A DNA stretch of 64,000 nt from Bacteroidales bacterium (GCA_016288775.1 JAEELG010000078.1:1-64000); one strand, 5' to 3'. Positions 9,518 to 19,346 are shown, counted from the first letter of the stretch. Numbers and translations are program-made. The notes: a model not told the origin generated them from the letters alone.

Positions 9518-9930
9518 AAGCACTTCGCCACTTGCTCGCAGCACTCACGGCTGCACTGACGCTGCTTTCCTGCCAGCCGCAGGGAGTCACCGAGCTGTCG
9601 ACGTTCGTGGCGGACGGCACCGTGCGCCTGGAGGTCGACGGAGTCAGGGTTTTCTCCTACTATGAGACCGGATGCCAGATAGCGCTCAACGAGAAGAGGG
9701 GCGAATTCCGGGCACATGACGACACGATGCAGGAGTATTTCATCATTTCGATGGACAAACTGCCCCGAAAAGCAGGCGATGCAGTGAACGCCAACCTGTG
9801 CTGGACCGAATCCGGTTACGAAAGAGAAAGACAAAACGTCACCCTCGTTGCCAGAAGCATCAGGGGTGACGTAATATGGCTATGCGACGAAGCTCAGCAC
9901 AACGCCGCCGTGATCAGGATACTAGAATGA
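9514..9930 (+). CDS. Small putative lipoprotein, translationally coupled to the M6 protease
   Basis: [20 protein letters not shown] lipobox; ATGA 4-nt overlap with preceding stop. Confidence 0.75.
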   Translation: MKALRHLLAALTAALTLLSCQPQGVTELSTFVADGTVRLEVDGVRVFSYYETGCQIALNEKRGEFRAHDDTMQEYFIISMDKLPRKAGDAVNANLCWTESGYERERQNVTLVARSIRGDVIWLCDEAQHNAAVIRILE

Positions 9931-10677
9931 TTTTCCGATCTCGATGAAGTCGTCGGCCTTGAGGGCAGCGCCTCCGATAAGTCCGCCGTCGATATCCTTC
10001 ATTGCAAACAGCTCCTTCGCGTTGGAAGGCTTGCAGGAACCGCCGTACAGGATGGTGGTGTCGTCTGCAACCTGTGCGCCGAACTTGTCGGCCAGGGTCT
10101 TGCGGATGAATGCGTGAATCTCTTCTGCCTGCTCCGCAGTAGCGGTCTTGCCGGTACCGATGGCCCAGACGGGCTCGTAGGCGACCACGATGTGCTTCAT
10201 GTCCTCGGCGGTGAAGTTGTAGAGCACGTTCTTGATCTGGGACTCGCAGACCTCGAAATGACGGCCAGCCTCCCTCTCCTCGAGGTTCTCGCCCACACAG
10301 AGGATCACGTCAAGGCCGTTGGCAAGGGCCAGGCGGGTCTTTTCGACCAGCTTCTCATCGGTCTCGCCGTAGTACTGACGGCGCTCGGAATGGCCGAGGA
10401 TGGTGTACTGGCAGCCAGCGGAAACGAGCATGGCGGCAGATACCTCGCCGGTGTATGCGCCCTTCTCCTTGTCGGCGCAGTTCTCTGCGGAAAGGCCGAC
10501 CTTGCTGCCCTTCAGGGCTTCCGCAACGGGGCACAGATGGGTGAAAGGAGTAGCAACGATAAGTTTTACATTGGAGGGAACCTCTCCGGATTTGGCGACA
10601 ACCGCCTTGGCGAGCTCTACGCCCTCGGGAACTGTGGTGTTCATTTTCCAGTTGCCCGCTACTATTTTCTTTCTCAT
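9922..10677 (-). CDS. tpiA: Triosephosphate isomerase
   Basis: [41 protein letters not shown] motifs. Confidence 0.97.
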   Translation of the reverse strand: MRKKIVAGNWKMNTTVPEGVELAKAVVAKSGEVPSNVKLIVATPFTHLCPVAEALKGSKVGLSAENCADKEKGAYTGEVSAAMLVSAGCQYTILGHSERRQYYGETDEKLVEKTRLALANGLDVILCVGENLEEREAGRHFEVCESQIKNVLYNFTAEDMKHIVVAYEPVWAIGTGKTATAEQAEEIHAFIRKTLADKFGAQVADDTTILYGGSCKPSNAKELFAMKDIDGGLIGGAALKADDFIEIGKSF

Positions 10678-10753
10678 ATAATAATTAAAGTTGCGATTGG
10701 AATTGCAAATTTACTACATTTTGTCCAACTTTGTGCTCTCAAATGGTTTATAT

Positions 10754-12046
10754 ATGAAAAATTTTGTAGAAGAACTCAAGTGGAGGGGAATGATCCACGA
10801 CATTATGCCCGGAACCGAGGAAGAATTGATGAAAGGGCCTGCTGCGGCATACGTGGGAATCGACCCCACCGGTGACTCGCTGCATATAGGACATCTCGTC
10901 AGCATAATGATACTCAAGCACTTCCAGGCATGCGGCCACAAGCCTTACGCACTCGTTGGCGGAGCCACCGGCATGATCGGCGACCCTTCGATGAAGAGCC
11001 AGGAGCGCAACCTGCTCGACGAGGCCACCCTCGCCCACAACGTGGAATGCATCAAGGCGCAGCTCGGCAAGTTCCTCGATTTCGAATCCGAAGCCCCCAA
11101 CAAGGCCGAACTGGTGAACAACTACGACTGGATGAAGGACTACACTTTCATCAATTTCACCCGCGACATAGGCAAGATGATCACCGTCAACTACATGATG
11201 AGCAAGGACTCCGTGAAGAAGCGCCTGAGCCGCGACTCCTCCGAGGGCATGTCGTTCACCGAATTCTCATACCAGCTGCTCCAGGGCTACGATTTCCTGT
11301 ACCTGTACCAGCACCACGGCGTCAAACTGCAGCTGGGCGGCGCCGACCAGTGGGGCAACATCACCACCGGCACGGAGATGATACGCCGCACCGGTGCGGG
11401 CGAGGCCTTCGCACTTACCTGCCCCCTCATCACAAAGGCCGACGGCGGCAAGTTCGGCAAGACCGAGAAAGGCAACGTGTGGCTCGATCCCGCACGCACC
11501 AGCCCCTACCAGTTCTATCAGTTCTGGCTCAACGTCAGCGACGCCGACGCCGAACGCTACATCAAGATATTCACCATGCTCGACCGCGAGACTATTGAGA
11601 ATGCCATCGCAACCCACAGGGAGTGCCCTGAAAGGCGCGAACTGCAGAAGCTGCTGGCACGCGAGGTCACCGTCATGGTGCACGGAGAGGCGGAATACGA
11701 GAACGCGGTGAAGGCCTCCGGCATACTCTTCGGCAAGGCCACGGCAGACGACCTCCGCAGCCTCGACGAAAAAACCTTCCTGGATGTCTTCGAAGGCGTT
11801 CCCACGTTCGAGATCGAGCGCGCCAAACTGCCTCTGGGCATCCTGGACGCCCTGGCGGTGGAAACCACCATCTTCCCTTCCAAGGGAGAGGCCCGCAAGA
11901 TGATTCAGAACAACGGATTCAGCGTCAACAAGGAAAAGTTCACCGACTTTGGCGGACAGCTTACCGAGGGCGACATCATCGACGGCAAGTACATACTCGC
12001 CCAGAAAGGCAAAAAGGACTATTACATCATCAAGATCAATGGATAG
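10754..12046 (+). CDS. tyrS: Tyrosyl-tRNA synthetase
   Basis: [15 protein letters not shown] (HIGH), [13 protein letters not shown] (KMSKS-equivalent), C-terminal S4. Confidence 0.96.
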   Translation: MKNFVEELKWRGMIHDIMPGTEEELMKGPAAAYVGIDPTGDSLHIGHLVSIMILKHFQACGHKPYALVGGATGMIGDPSMKSQERNLLDEATLAHNVECIKAQLGKFLDFESEAPNKAELVNNYDWMKDYTFINFTRDIGKMITVNYMMSKDSVKKRLSRDSSEGMSFTEFSYQLLQGYDFLYLYQHHGVKLQLGGADQWGNITTGTEMIRRTGAGEAFALTCPLITKADGGKFGKTEKGNVWLDPARTSPYQFYQFWLNVSDADAERYIKIFTMLDRETIENAIATHRECPERRELQKLLAREVTVMVHGEAEYENAVKASGILFGKATADDLRSLDEKTFLDVFEGVPTFEIERAKLPLGILDALAVETTIFPSKGEARKMIQNNGFSVNKEKFTDFGGQLTEGDIIDGKYILAQKGKKDYYIIKING

Positions 12047-12389
12047 CAAGCCCGCAGGAACAAGGCAGCTCAAGGTGGCCCGCGAGCTCCAGAGAGACCT
12101 TGCCGAGATAATCCGCAGCAAGGGCATGGCAGTGTGGGGCGGAGCCATGGTGACGGTGAGCGAGGTGCGCATCAGCCCCGACCTCAGCGTGGCCAAGGTC
12201 TTCGTCAGCATCTTCCCTTCCGAAAAACAGGCCTCCGTAATGGCTCTGCTAGGAGAGAACAAAAAGGCGATACGCGGTGAACTGGGGCACAAGGTAGCCT
12301 CTCAGCTGCGCATCGTGCCCGATATCGATTTCTATCTGGATACGTCCCTGGACTACGCGGAACACATCGACGAGTTGCTGCGCAAATGA
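12039..12389 (+). CDS. rbfA: Ribosome-binding factor A
   Basis: [22 protein letters not shown] ... [23 protein letters not shown]. Confidence 0.9.
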   Translation: MDSKPAGTRQLKVARELQRDLAEIIRSKGMAVWGGAMVTVSEVRISPDLSVAKVFVSIFPSEKQASVMALLGENKKAIRGELGHKVASQLRIVPDIDFYLDTSLDYAEHIDELLRK

Positions 12390-13615
12390 ACGTTCCGCTG
12401 TTCATAGCGGCCAGGTATCTGTTCGGCCGGAAGTCCCACAACGTAATCAATGTGATTTCGGCCATCAGTGCGGCCGGCATGGCCATAGGCACCGCCGCAT
12501 TGATACTTATACTCAGCGTTTACAACGGATTTGACGCCGTCATCGAGAAGAACGTCGGCGACATCAGCCCCGACCTGCTGCTTGTCAGCGGAGACGGGGC
12601 TGCGCATTTCCGGCCCGATTCGGCGCTGGTCGAAAGACTCGCCGCCGACAGCCGCGTGCGCAGCGTGCGCCGCACCCTCGAAGAGAACGTCTTCCTGAGC
12701 TACGGCGACCAGCAGGGACTGGCACGGGCCAAAGGCGTCGAGGAGGGATATGGCGAAGACGGAGCGGCTGAACACGTTTACGAAGGCGAATTCCGGCTCC
12801 GGAAGGGAGAGCTGCCAAATGCTGTGATCGGTGCCACCATAGCCCGCAAAATGGGCATCCATCCCCGCTTCACGGAACCTCTGACAATGTATTATCCCGA
12901 CCGTGAAGGGAGGATCTCCCCCACCAACCCTGCAGCGTCCGCGAGGAGCGAGAAAGTGTTTCCCGCGGGCCTGATGAGCATAAGCAGCGACACCGACGCC
13001 GAGCTGGTAATCGTTCCGCTGGAACTGATGCGTTCGCTCATGGGCAGCCGCGGCGACGAGGTGAGCGGCATGGAGATCATGCTCGCCGACAACAGCCGCC
13101 GCGCAGTGAAGCGCTTCAAGCGCGACTATGCGGCGGAGTGCACCCTTCTCGACCGTTACGAACAGCAGCCCACCCTTTTCAAGATGATGAAGTACGAGAA
13201 GGCTGCGGTGTTCCTGATCCTGCTTTTCGTGGTGATAATTGTGGCCCTGAACATCTTCGGCTCTCTGTCGATGCTGATTATCGAGAAGCAGGAAGACATA
13301 GGCACCCTGCATGCGCTTGGGGCCGACGACAGGATGGTGAAGCGCATATTCATGACGGAAGGATGGCTGGTATCGCTGGCCGGACTGGCCGTCGGTCTGG
13401 TAATCGGAATAACGCTGGCGCTGCTGCAGCAGCACCTGGGCATCGTTAAAATGCCGGGAAATTTCCTGATGGAATCGTATCCGGTGGTGCTCAAGGCAGG
13501 AGACGTGCTCCTTACCGCGGCCGGGGTTGCGCTGACCGGCTTCCTGATAGCGGCGGTTTCCGCTATTCCAGCATGTCCATCAGAGCGTCAAGTTCGCGAC
13601 GGTCTTTCTTCGTAG
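12386..13615 (+). CDS. FtsX/LolC-LolE-type ABC transporter permease
   Basis: FIAARYLFGRKSHNVINVISAISAAGMAIGTAALILILSVYNGFD; ATGA overlap with rbfA; C-terminus runs 53 nt into the convergent S4 gene. Confidence 0.88.
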   Translation: MNVPLFIAARYLFGRKSHNVINVISAISAAGMAIGTAALILILSVYNGFDAVIEKNVGDISPDLLLVSGDGAAHFRPDSALVERLAADSRVRSVRRTLEENVFLSYGDQQGLARAKGVEEGYGEDGAAEHVYEGEFRLRKGELPNAVIGATIARKMGIHPRFTEPLTMYYPDREGRISPTNPAASARSEKVFPAGLMSISSDTDAELVIVPLELMRSLMGSRGDEVSGMEIMLADNSRRAVKRFKRDYAAECTLLDRYEQQPTLFKMMKYEKAAVFLILLFVVIIVALNIFGSLSMLIIEKQEDIGTLHALGADDRMVKRIFMTEGWLVSLAGLAVGLVIGITLALLQQHLGIVKMPGNFLMESYPVVLKAGDVLLTAAGVALTGFLIAAVSAIPACPSERQVRDGLSS

Positions 13616-13943
13616 GGCGCCCGGCGCCTTTTTCGCGTTTCAGCACTATGGTCTCCCTGGGGGCGTGGAACTTGGCCTTCTCGGAGTCGGGCGTGATGTC
13701 TTCGGCGAAATCGGGAACCAACTGTGCTCCCATACGGTTCTCACTGAGCTGCAGTACTTTACAGCTGAGGGTGGCTATGCCCTTGTGAACCTCTACAATG
13801 TCGCCGATCTTGACAGCCTTGCCAGGCTTGGCAACTGCCCCGTTGATGCGCACCTTGTTGCCGTTGCAGGCCTCGGTGGCCTCGCTGCGGCTTTTGTAAT
13901 AGCGCACCGCCCAGAGATACTTGTCTATCCTTATGCTGTCCAT
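13563..13943 (-). CDS. S4-domain RNA-binding protein (Hsp15/RqcH-associated family)
   Basis: MDSIRIDKYLWAVRYYKSRSEATEACNGNKVRINGAVAKPGKAVKIGD S4 domain; RPTKKDRRELD tail. Confidence 0.88.
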   Translation of the reverse strand: MDSIRIDKYLWAVRYYKSRSEATEACNGNKVRINGAVAKPGKAVKIGDIVEVHKGIATLSCKVLQLSENRMGAQLVPDFAEDITPDSEKAKFHAPRETIVLKREKGAGRPTKKDRRELDALMDMLE

Positions 13944-14512
13944 AGATACATGGCTTTGCGTACGTCTTCCACTTTTTCCGGCTTGACCAGGCCCAGAATC
14001 TCGAGGCCGAACGACACGGCATGACCGGCGGAGCGGCCTGTGATGATGCGTCCGCAACGCACGGCGGGCTTGGGTGTGAATATGGCGCCCAGGGCCGTGA
14101 GATGGTCTTCAAATCCGTCGAAGCAGGTGAATTCCACACCGTCGAGGGCAGCCGGGCCCAGTTTGGAAAGCACGAGTCCGGGAGCGGCGCAGATGGCGGC
14201 CACGGTTCCGCCGGCGGCATAGTGGGCCTTCAGCGCATCGACCAGCGGCTCGCAGGCGGCCAGGTTCTTGGTTCCGGGCATTCCTCCGGGGAAGATCATG
14301 AGATCGGTGGCGCAGGTGTCATCTGCCTCCAGTTCCACATCCTCAAGGATGAAGTCGGCGGTTACGTTGATGCCGTGGGAGCTGGTGACGAAGGGCTCGT
14401 CGTATATGGAAATCACGTTGACGTCGAGTCCGCCCCTGCGGAGCACGTCGTTGGTGGCGATGGCCTCTACATCCTCGAAGCCGTCGGCGAGAAATATGTT
14501 GATACCTTTCAT
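13931..14512 (-). CDS. DJ-1/PfpI family protein
   Basis: MKGINIFLADGFEDVEAIATNDVLRRGGLDV ... GGTVAAICAAPGLVL nucleophile elbow. Confidence 0.92.
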   Translation of the reverse strand: MKGINIFLADGFEDVEAIATNDVLRRGGLDVNVISIYDEPFVTSSHGINVTADFILEDVELEADDTCATDLMIFPGGMPGTKNLAACEPLVDALKAHYAAGGTVAAICAAPGLVLSKLGPAALDGVEFTCFDGFEDHLTALGAIFTPKPAVRCGRIITGRSAGHAVSFGLEILGLVKPEKVEDVRKAMYLWTA

Positions 14513-14577
14513 AAACGAAAATAAGTTTCCACAATATACTGATTTTTCCCTATTTTTGTGCAAAATTCGATAGAAAG

Positions 14578-15576
14578 ATGGACGAAAGGAAACTGTACCC
14601 CATGAAATTCTGCAGCCTCGCCGACGAGTACGGCTGGGGCACCGACGAGTTCAAACTGGCCGACCTAGGTTACCGTGATTCGCTGGTCTACGACGGCTGG
14701 CTTGCCGGAAATGCCATGAGCGAGGTCATGGATACCTACATGGACCGCGTCGTCGGCGAGAACGTGTTCAAGTTCTGGGGAAGGCAGTTCCCGGTGCAGG
14801 TCAAGCACATACGCGTGAAGAGCGGGCGCATGCCGCTGAGGGTGCATCCCGACGCCGAAACCGCCGTTCAGCGCTACGATTTCCTGGGACGCGAGAAGCT
14901 CTGGTATGTTCTGCGCGCAGGCAACGGCGCCGAACTGCTGATGGGTTTCGTCCGCGATACGGATGCCTCGGAGGTCTATTCCGCCTGTCTCGACGGCACG
15001 GTGGACAAGTTGATGAACAAGGTATCCCCCGTCGCCGGGGAGTTCTTCCATATCCGCCCGGGGGTGCCGCACGCGGCCGGCGGAGACATCGAGATTCTGG
15101 AGATCAGCGAATCTTCGCCGCTGGATTTCTGCATGTGCGGATGGGGGAAGGAGGTGAGCCCGGAGGAGTTCGACGAGACGCTGAACCTGTCCGACGCCCT
15201 GGACTTCATAGACTACCACGCATGGACCGCACCGGAGGCGCCTCATTTCCACAAGGGTGATATGGTTCGCAAACTCATTGATATTCCCGAGTTTACTGTT
15301 ACCCGCCTGCAGCTCACCGACCCGCTGCACATCTACAGCGAGCGGTTCGATTCGTTCATTCTGTATACCTGCGTGCGTGGCGAGGCGTCGGTGCAGCTTG
15401 AGGTTCTGGGGCAGACGGCACGCTTCCCTCTGGAGGCCGGCCGCACCATGCTCGTTCCGGCAGAGTGCCCCGACTTCTTCCTGGTCCCCTCCGACCGCGA
15501 CACCATGATCCTCGAAACCACCGTCGCCCCGAGGGAGGAAACCGACAGTTATCTGAACAACAATGACGGTCGTTGA
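14578..15576 (+). CDS. manA: Class I mannose-6-phosphate isomerase-like protein
   Basis: QVKHIRVKSGRMPLRVHPDAETAVQRYDFLGREKLWYVLRA ... FHIRPGVPHAAGGDIEILEISESS cupin motifs. Confidence 0.82.
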   Translation: MDERKLYPMKFCSLADEYGWGTDEFKLADLGYRDSLVYDGWLAGNAMSEVMDTYMDRVVGENVFKFWGRQFPVQVKHIRVKSGRMPLRVHPDAETAVQRYDFLGREKLWYVLRAGNGAELLMGFVRDTDASEVYSACLDGTVDKLMNKVSPVAGEFFHIRPGVPHAAGGDIEILEISESSPLDFCMCGWGKEVSPEEFDETLNLSDALDFIDYHAWTAPEAPHFHKGDMVRKLIDIPEFTVTRLQLTDPLHIYSERFDSFILYTCVRGEASVQLEVLGQTARFPLEAGRTMLVPAECPDFFLVPSDRDTMILETTVAPREETDSYLNNNDGR

Positions 15577-15590
15577 CAGCACCCCCTCCG

Positions 15591-15690
15591 AGACGCTGCT
15601 CGCTTCGCTTCTCAGCGTCTTGACCATCCCCCTGCACCCCCAAGGGACGGGGGGCGTACCCCCCGACACCCCCTGAGTCGGCCTACGGCC
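15591..15690. repeat. C/G-rich intergenic segment with stacked inverted repeats
   Basis: AGACGCTG(14-nt loop)CAGCGTCT at 15591-15620; GGGGGG-cgta-CCCCCC at 15649-15664; GGCC-tac-GGCC at 15680-15690; between convergent manA and ung. Confidence 0.6.
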
Positions 15691-15726
15691 TCCATAAATG
15701 CTCTTCGAACCAACTGCAACTTCAAA

Positions 15727-16398
15727 CTACAGTTGCCAGTCTATCGGCGTGCGGCCTTCGGAGAGAAGGAGAGCGTTGGCCTGGGAGAAGTGGCGGCAGC
15801 CGAAGAAGGCGCCGCGGGCCAGGGGCGAAGGATGCGCCGCCTGAAGGATGAAGTGGCGGGAGGAGTCGATGAGAGGCGCCTTGGAGCGGGCGTAATTGCC
15901 CCAGAGCATGAAGATCACCCCCTCGCATTTATCTGATATGCAGCGGATTACCGCATCGGTGAAGGTTTGCCAGCCGATGCCGGCGTGCGATGTGGGCTCC
16001 CCCGCCCTCACGGTGAGCACCGCGTTCAGCAGCAGCACTCCCTGGCGGGCCCAGCCTTCCAGGTTGGGGCGGCCCGACATTCTCACGCCGAGGTCGTCCT
16101 CAATCTCCTTGAAGATATTCTTGAGCGAAGGGGGCGCCGGCACGCCGTCGGGCACCGAGAACGAGAGTCCCATGGCCTGTCCGTAGCCGTGATACGGATC
16201 CTGCCCCAGGATTACCACCTTCACGTCCGGCAGCGGGCAGAGGTCGAAGGCCCTGAATATCTGCCCTCCGGGAGGGTAGATGCGGCATCCGGAAGCTTTT
16301 TCCTGATGCAGCCTGGACACCAGTTCCGCGAAATAAGGCTTTTCGAACTCGGGCGCAAGTGCCTCGCGCCATGATTCCTCTATCTTGACTTGTATCAT
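15727..16398 (-). CDS. ung: Uracil-DNA glycosylase
   Basis: VVILGQDPYHGYGQAMGLSFSVP ... LQAAHPSPLARGAFFGCRHFSQAN. Confidence 0.96.
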   Translation of the reverse strand: MIQVKIEESWREALAPEFEKPYFAELVSRLHQEKASGCRIYPPGGQIFRAFDLCPLPDVKVVILGQDPYHGYGQAMGLSFSVPDGVPAPPSLKNIFKEIEDDLGVRMSGRPNLEGWARQGVLLLNAVLTVRAGEPTSHAGIGWQTFTDAVIRCISDKCEGVIFMLWGNYARSKAPLIDSSRHFILQAAHPSPLARGAFFGCRHFSQANALLLSEGRTPIDWQL

Positions 16399-16401
16399 AT
16401 C

Positions 16402-16434
16402 CACAAATATAACGAAAATATGGCTATATTTGTG
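16402..16434. promoter_or_regulatory. Symmetric divergent ung/coaD promoter
   Basis: CACAAATATA-N13-TATATTTGTG perfect 10-bp inverted repeat; each arm contains a TATATTTG -7 box 5-6 nt from a start codon. Confidence 0.65.
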
Positions 16435-16438
16435 CGTT

Positions 16439-16909
16439 ATGGAAAAGACAGCACTGTTTCCAGGATCTTTCGATCCGTTTACCGCGGGGCATCTCAATAT
16501 CCTGCGGCGCGCCCTTACCATGTTCGACAAGGTCATAGTCGCCATCGGTATCAACCAGGACAAGCGCGGTTTCTATACCAACGAGCAGAAAAAAGATATC
16601 ATACGCCAGGCTGTAGCCGGGCTCGGGAACGTTGAGGTGATCGAATACGACGGACTCACTATCGACGTATGCAGGTCTCTGGGTATCAATCACATAGTGC
16701 GTGGCGTGCGAAACATGCTCGATTTCGAGAACGAGCGCGCGATCGCCGACGCCAACCGCCGCCTGGCGCCGGAGATCGAAACCATCATCATCCCTACCGC
16801 GCAGGAATTCGCACATATCTCGTCCAGCGCCGTACGCGATATCCTCCGCCACCACGGCGACACTTCCCTCTTCGTCCCCGAAGGGGTGGTTCTGCCGCCT
16901 GTGGATTAG
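16439..16909 (+). CDS. coaD: Phosphopantetheine adenylyltransferase
   Basis: ALFPGSFDPFTAGHLNILRRAL ... GVRNMLDFENERAIADANRRLAPEIETI. Confidence 0.96.
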   Translation: MEKTALFPGSFDPFTAGHLNILRRALTMFDKVIVAIGINQDKRGFYTNEQKKDIIRQAVAGLGNVEVIEYDGLTIDVCRSLGINHIVRGVRNMLDFENERAIADANRRLAPEIETIIIPTAQEFAHISSSAVRDILRHHGDTSLFVPEGVVLPPVD

Positions 16910-16960
16910 CGCCGTGCAAGATTTTTCAGCATTGTGCATTTAATGGCAAAGTGCATTATT

Positions 16961-17419
16961 ATGAAGAAAGTCAAATTCACCGTCCTGGATAAGCTCCTGA
17001 CGCTGCTGGGATTCTCGTCAGCCATGCTGGTCGGGCAATCATGCGCCATGTACGGCGAGCCATATGGAATCTTCTCCTACAGAATCAAGGTCACCGACGA
17101 AGCCAACATCCCCATCCAGGGAATGCGAGTGATTTACAAGTCCGACGGAACCGATGACGCATGGCTCAAAGACACCACGTATACCGATGCTAACGGGCTG
17201 GTACAGAAGGAAATCGGTACTCCGATGATCGACACGCGAATGTCATTTGCCATCGATGACGTGGACGGCCCCGCACACGGTGGACTGTATGCTTCGAAGA
17301 CTGTCGGGTATCATGATCTCGAAAAGGTTCAGACGGAAAAGGGCCGGGGATTCTACGAAGGCAGTTTCGAATACAGCGCCGACGTAAAACTCGAACTCCT
17401 GCACGAAGGACAGGACTGA
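16961..17419 (+). CDS. Radical-SAM-associated putative lipoprotein (rSAM/lipoprotein system)
   Basis: Signal peptide with GQSC lipobox followed by AMYGEPYG, Ig-like carboxypeptidase-regulatory-type domain; 4 nt upstream of the rSAM gene. Confidence 0.8.
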   Translation: MKKVKFTVLDKLLTLLGFSSAMLVGQSCAMYGEPYGIFSYRIKVTDEANIPIQGMRVIYKSDGTDDAWLKDTTYTDANGLVQKEIGTPMIDTRMSFAIDDVDGPAHGGLYASKTVGYHDLEKVQTEKGRGFYEGSFEYSADVKLELLHEGQD

Positions 17420-17423
17420 CGCG

Positions 17424-18506
17424 ATGGCAGAGAAACTCGGACTCAGGCGCCGTCTGGCGCTGGACATAGCAGGTAAACTCTACGACAATCTGAGGGAGCG
17501 GCACCAGTTGATGCAGCTCTTCTGGGAGTGCACGCTGCGCTGCAACCTGAGCTGCCGGCACTGCGGCAGCGACTGCAAGGCAACTGCGGCTTGCAAGGAC
17601 ATGCCGATCGAGGATTTTGCCAGGGTGCTCGACAGCGTTGCCGCGGCCACCGACCCCCATAAGGTGATGGTCAACGTCACCGGAGGAGAACCCCTCATGC
17701 GCACCGACCTGGAGCGCTGCGGGCGCATAATCTACGAAAAGGGCTTCCCATGGGGCATGGTTACAAACGGCCTTGCGCTCACCCCGGAGCGCTATAAGCG
17801 CCTGCTGCAGAGCGGCCTGCGCGCCATGACCATTTCACTCGACGGAATCGGCGAAGACCACGACTGGATGCGCGGGCGCAAGGGTTCCTATGAGCGCGCC
17901 ATCGCCGCCATCAGGATGGTGGTGGAGTCCGGAGAGATAGAATTCGACGTGGTGACCTGCGTCAACCGCCGCAACTATCCCAAACTCAATGAAATCAAAG
18001 AGTTGCTTATAAGCACGGGGCTGAAGGAATGGCGCCTGTTCACGGTGTTCCCCATGGGGCGCGGCGCCGAAGATCCCGACCTGCAGCTCAGCGGCGAACA
18101 GTTCCGCGGACTTATGGAGTTCATCAAGGCCACCCGAAAGGAGGGCCGCATCAAGGCCGCATACGGCTGTGAGGGCTTCCTGGGGCATTATGAAGGCGAC
18201 GTCCGCGACCATTTCTTCCTGTGCAACGCCGGCATAAGCGTCGGAGGCGTACTCTGCGACGGCAGCATTTCGGCCTGCACCAGCATCCGCGCCGACTACC
18301 ATCAGGGCAACATCTACAAGGACGATTTCATGGAGGTGTGGAACAATCGCTTCCAGCCCTACCGCGACCATAGCTGGATGTACAGGGACGATTGCGCGGA
18401 GTGCAGATTCTGGAAATACTGCCAGGGCAGCGGCATGCATCTGCGCGACGGCGACGGAAAACTCATACTCTGCCACCTCAAACGACTGGAGGAAACGGAA
18501 AAATAG
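17424..18506 (+). CDS. Radical SAM/SPASM enzyme of the rSAM/lipoprotein system
   Basis: CNLSCRHC (CxxxCxxC) motif, NVTGGEPLMR, C-terminal CAECRFWKYC (CX2CX5C) SPASM hallmark. Confidence 0.9.
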   Translation: MAEKLGLRRRLALDIAGKLYDNLRERHQLMQLFWECTLRCNLSCRHCGSDCKATAACKDMPIEDFARVLDSVAAATDPHKVMVNVTGGEPLMRTDLERCGRIIYEKGFPWGMVTNGLALTPERYKRLLQSGLRAMTISLDGIGEDHDWMRGRKGSYERAIAAIRMVVESGEIEFDVVTCVNRRNYPKLNEIKELLISTGLKEWRLFTVFPMGRGAEDPDLQLSGEQFRGLMEFIKATRKEGRIKAAYGCEGFLGHYEGDVRDHFFLCNAGISVGGVLCDGSISACTSIRADYHQGNIYKDDFMEVWNNRFQPYRDHSWMYRDDCAECRFWKYCQGSGMHLRDGDGKLILCHLKRLEETEK

Positions 18507-18521
18507 CTATATTTGTGCATT

Positions 18522-19346
18522 ATGCGCAAGTTGGCAAGCCTCCTGCTTCCGTTTATCCTGCTTTTTGCCGCCGCTCCCGCCATGGGGCAGCAGGCCGACA
18601 GTTTACTGTTCGCGAAGCTGGATTCCATGCTTACCCGCTACACCGCCGCCATCGAGCCGGAGAGTGTCGATGTCAAGAACGCGGAATGCGACTTTCTTAT
18701 CTCGTCGGTACACGATTCCCTTACTACACAGCACGTTGCGCTATGGTTGTATGACCACTACAAGGAGTCGCAGCTGATGGGCGAGGAGGCGGTGGCCATA
18801 CACATCTACGACGACTGGTTCAAACCCGGAACGATAGCGATGCGCAGCCGCATCGACCTGTTCGACGCCGAGCTGTTCGCCACCTTCAACCGCTCCACTC
18901 TGCTTGGGGAGAAGGCTCCGGTGATAGATGTCTACAACCCCTGCGGCCGCAAGGTCAGGATTCCGCAGGAAGGCAGCTACTCGATCCTTTTCTTCTTCGA
19001 CACCAGCTGCGGCAAATGCAAGCTAACGGCCCAGATGCTGCCCCAGGTGCTTGAAAAAATCACCTTCCCCACTAAGTTCTACGCCGTATATTGCGGGCAG
19101 GACAAGAAAGAATGGAGGCGCTTCCGCCAGGGCTTCAAAGTGCGCAACCGCAAGGTTGGAGTAGTGCACGCCTGGGACCCCGAAGTCAAGAGCGACTACC
19201 TCCGCCTTTACGGAGTGATGTCCACTCCCCGCCTGTATTTTGCCGACACCGACGGCGAAATACTTGGCCGACGCCTTGAAATTGAATCACTTGACGAAAT
19301 TATTCATTATATTTGCGATTACTATGGCCAAACGCAAAAGCAATAA
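18522..19346 (+). CDS. Secreted TlpA-like thioredoxin-fold protein
   Basis: Signal peptide; ILFFFDTSCGKCKLTAQMLPQV (CxxC) and GVMSTPRLYFADTDGEILGRRL. Confidence 0.82.
   Translation: MRKLASLLLPFILLFAAAPAMGQQADSLLFAKLDSMLTRYTAAIEPESVDVKNAECDFLISSVHDSLTTQHVALWLYDHYKESQLMGEEAVAIHIYDDWFKPGTIAMRSRIDLFDAELFATFNRSTLLGEKAPVIDVYNPCGRKVRIPQEGSYSILFFFDTSCGKCKLTAQMLPQVLEKITFPTKFYAVYCGQDKKEWRRFRQGFKVRNRKVGVVHAWDPEVKSDYLRLYGVMSTPRLYFADTDGEILGRRLEIESLDEIIHYICDYYGQTQKQ

Noticed and set aside
15640-15670. G-quadruplex in the C/G-rich spacer
   Set aside because: Only two adequate G-runs on either strand in close proximity; does not meet the four-run pattern.
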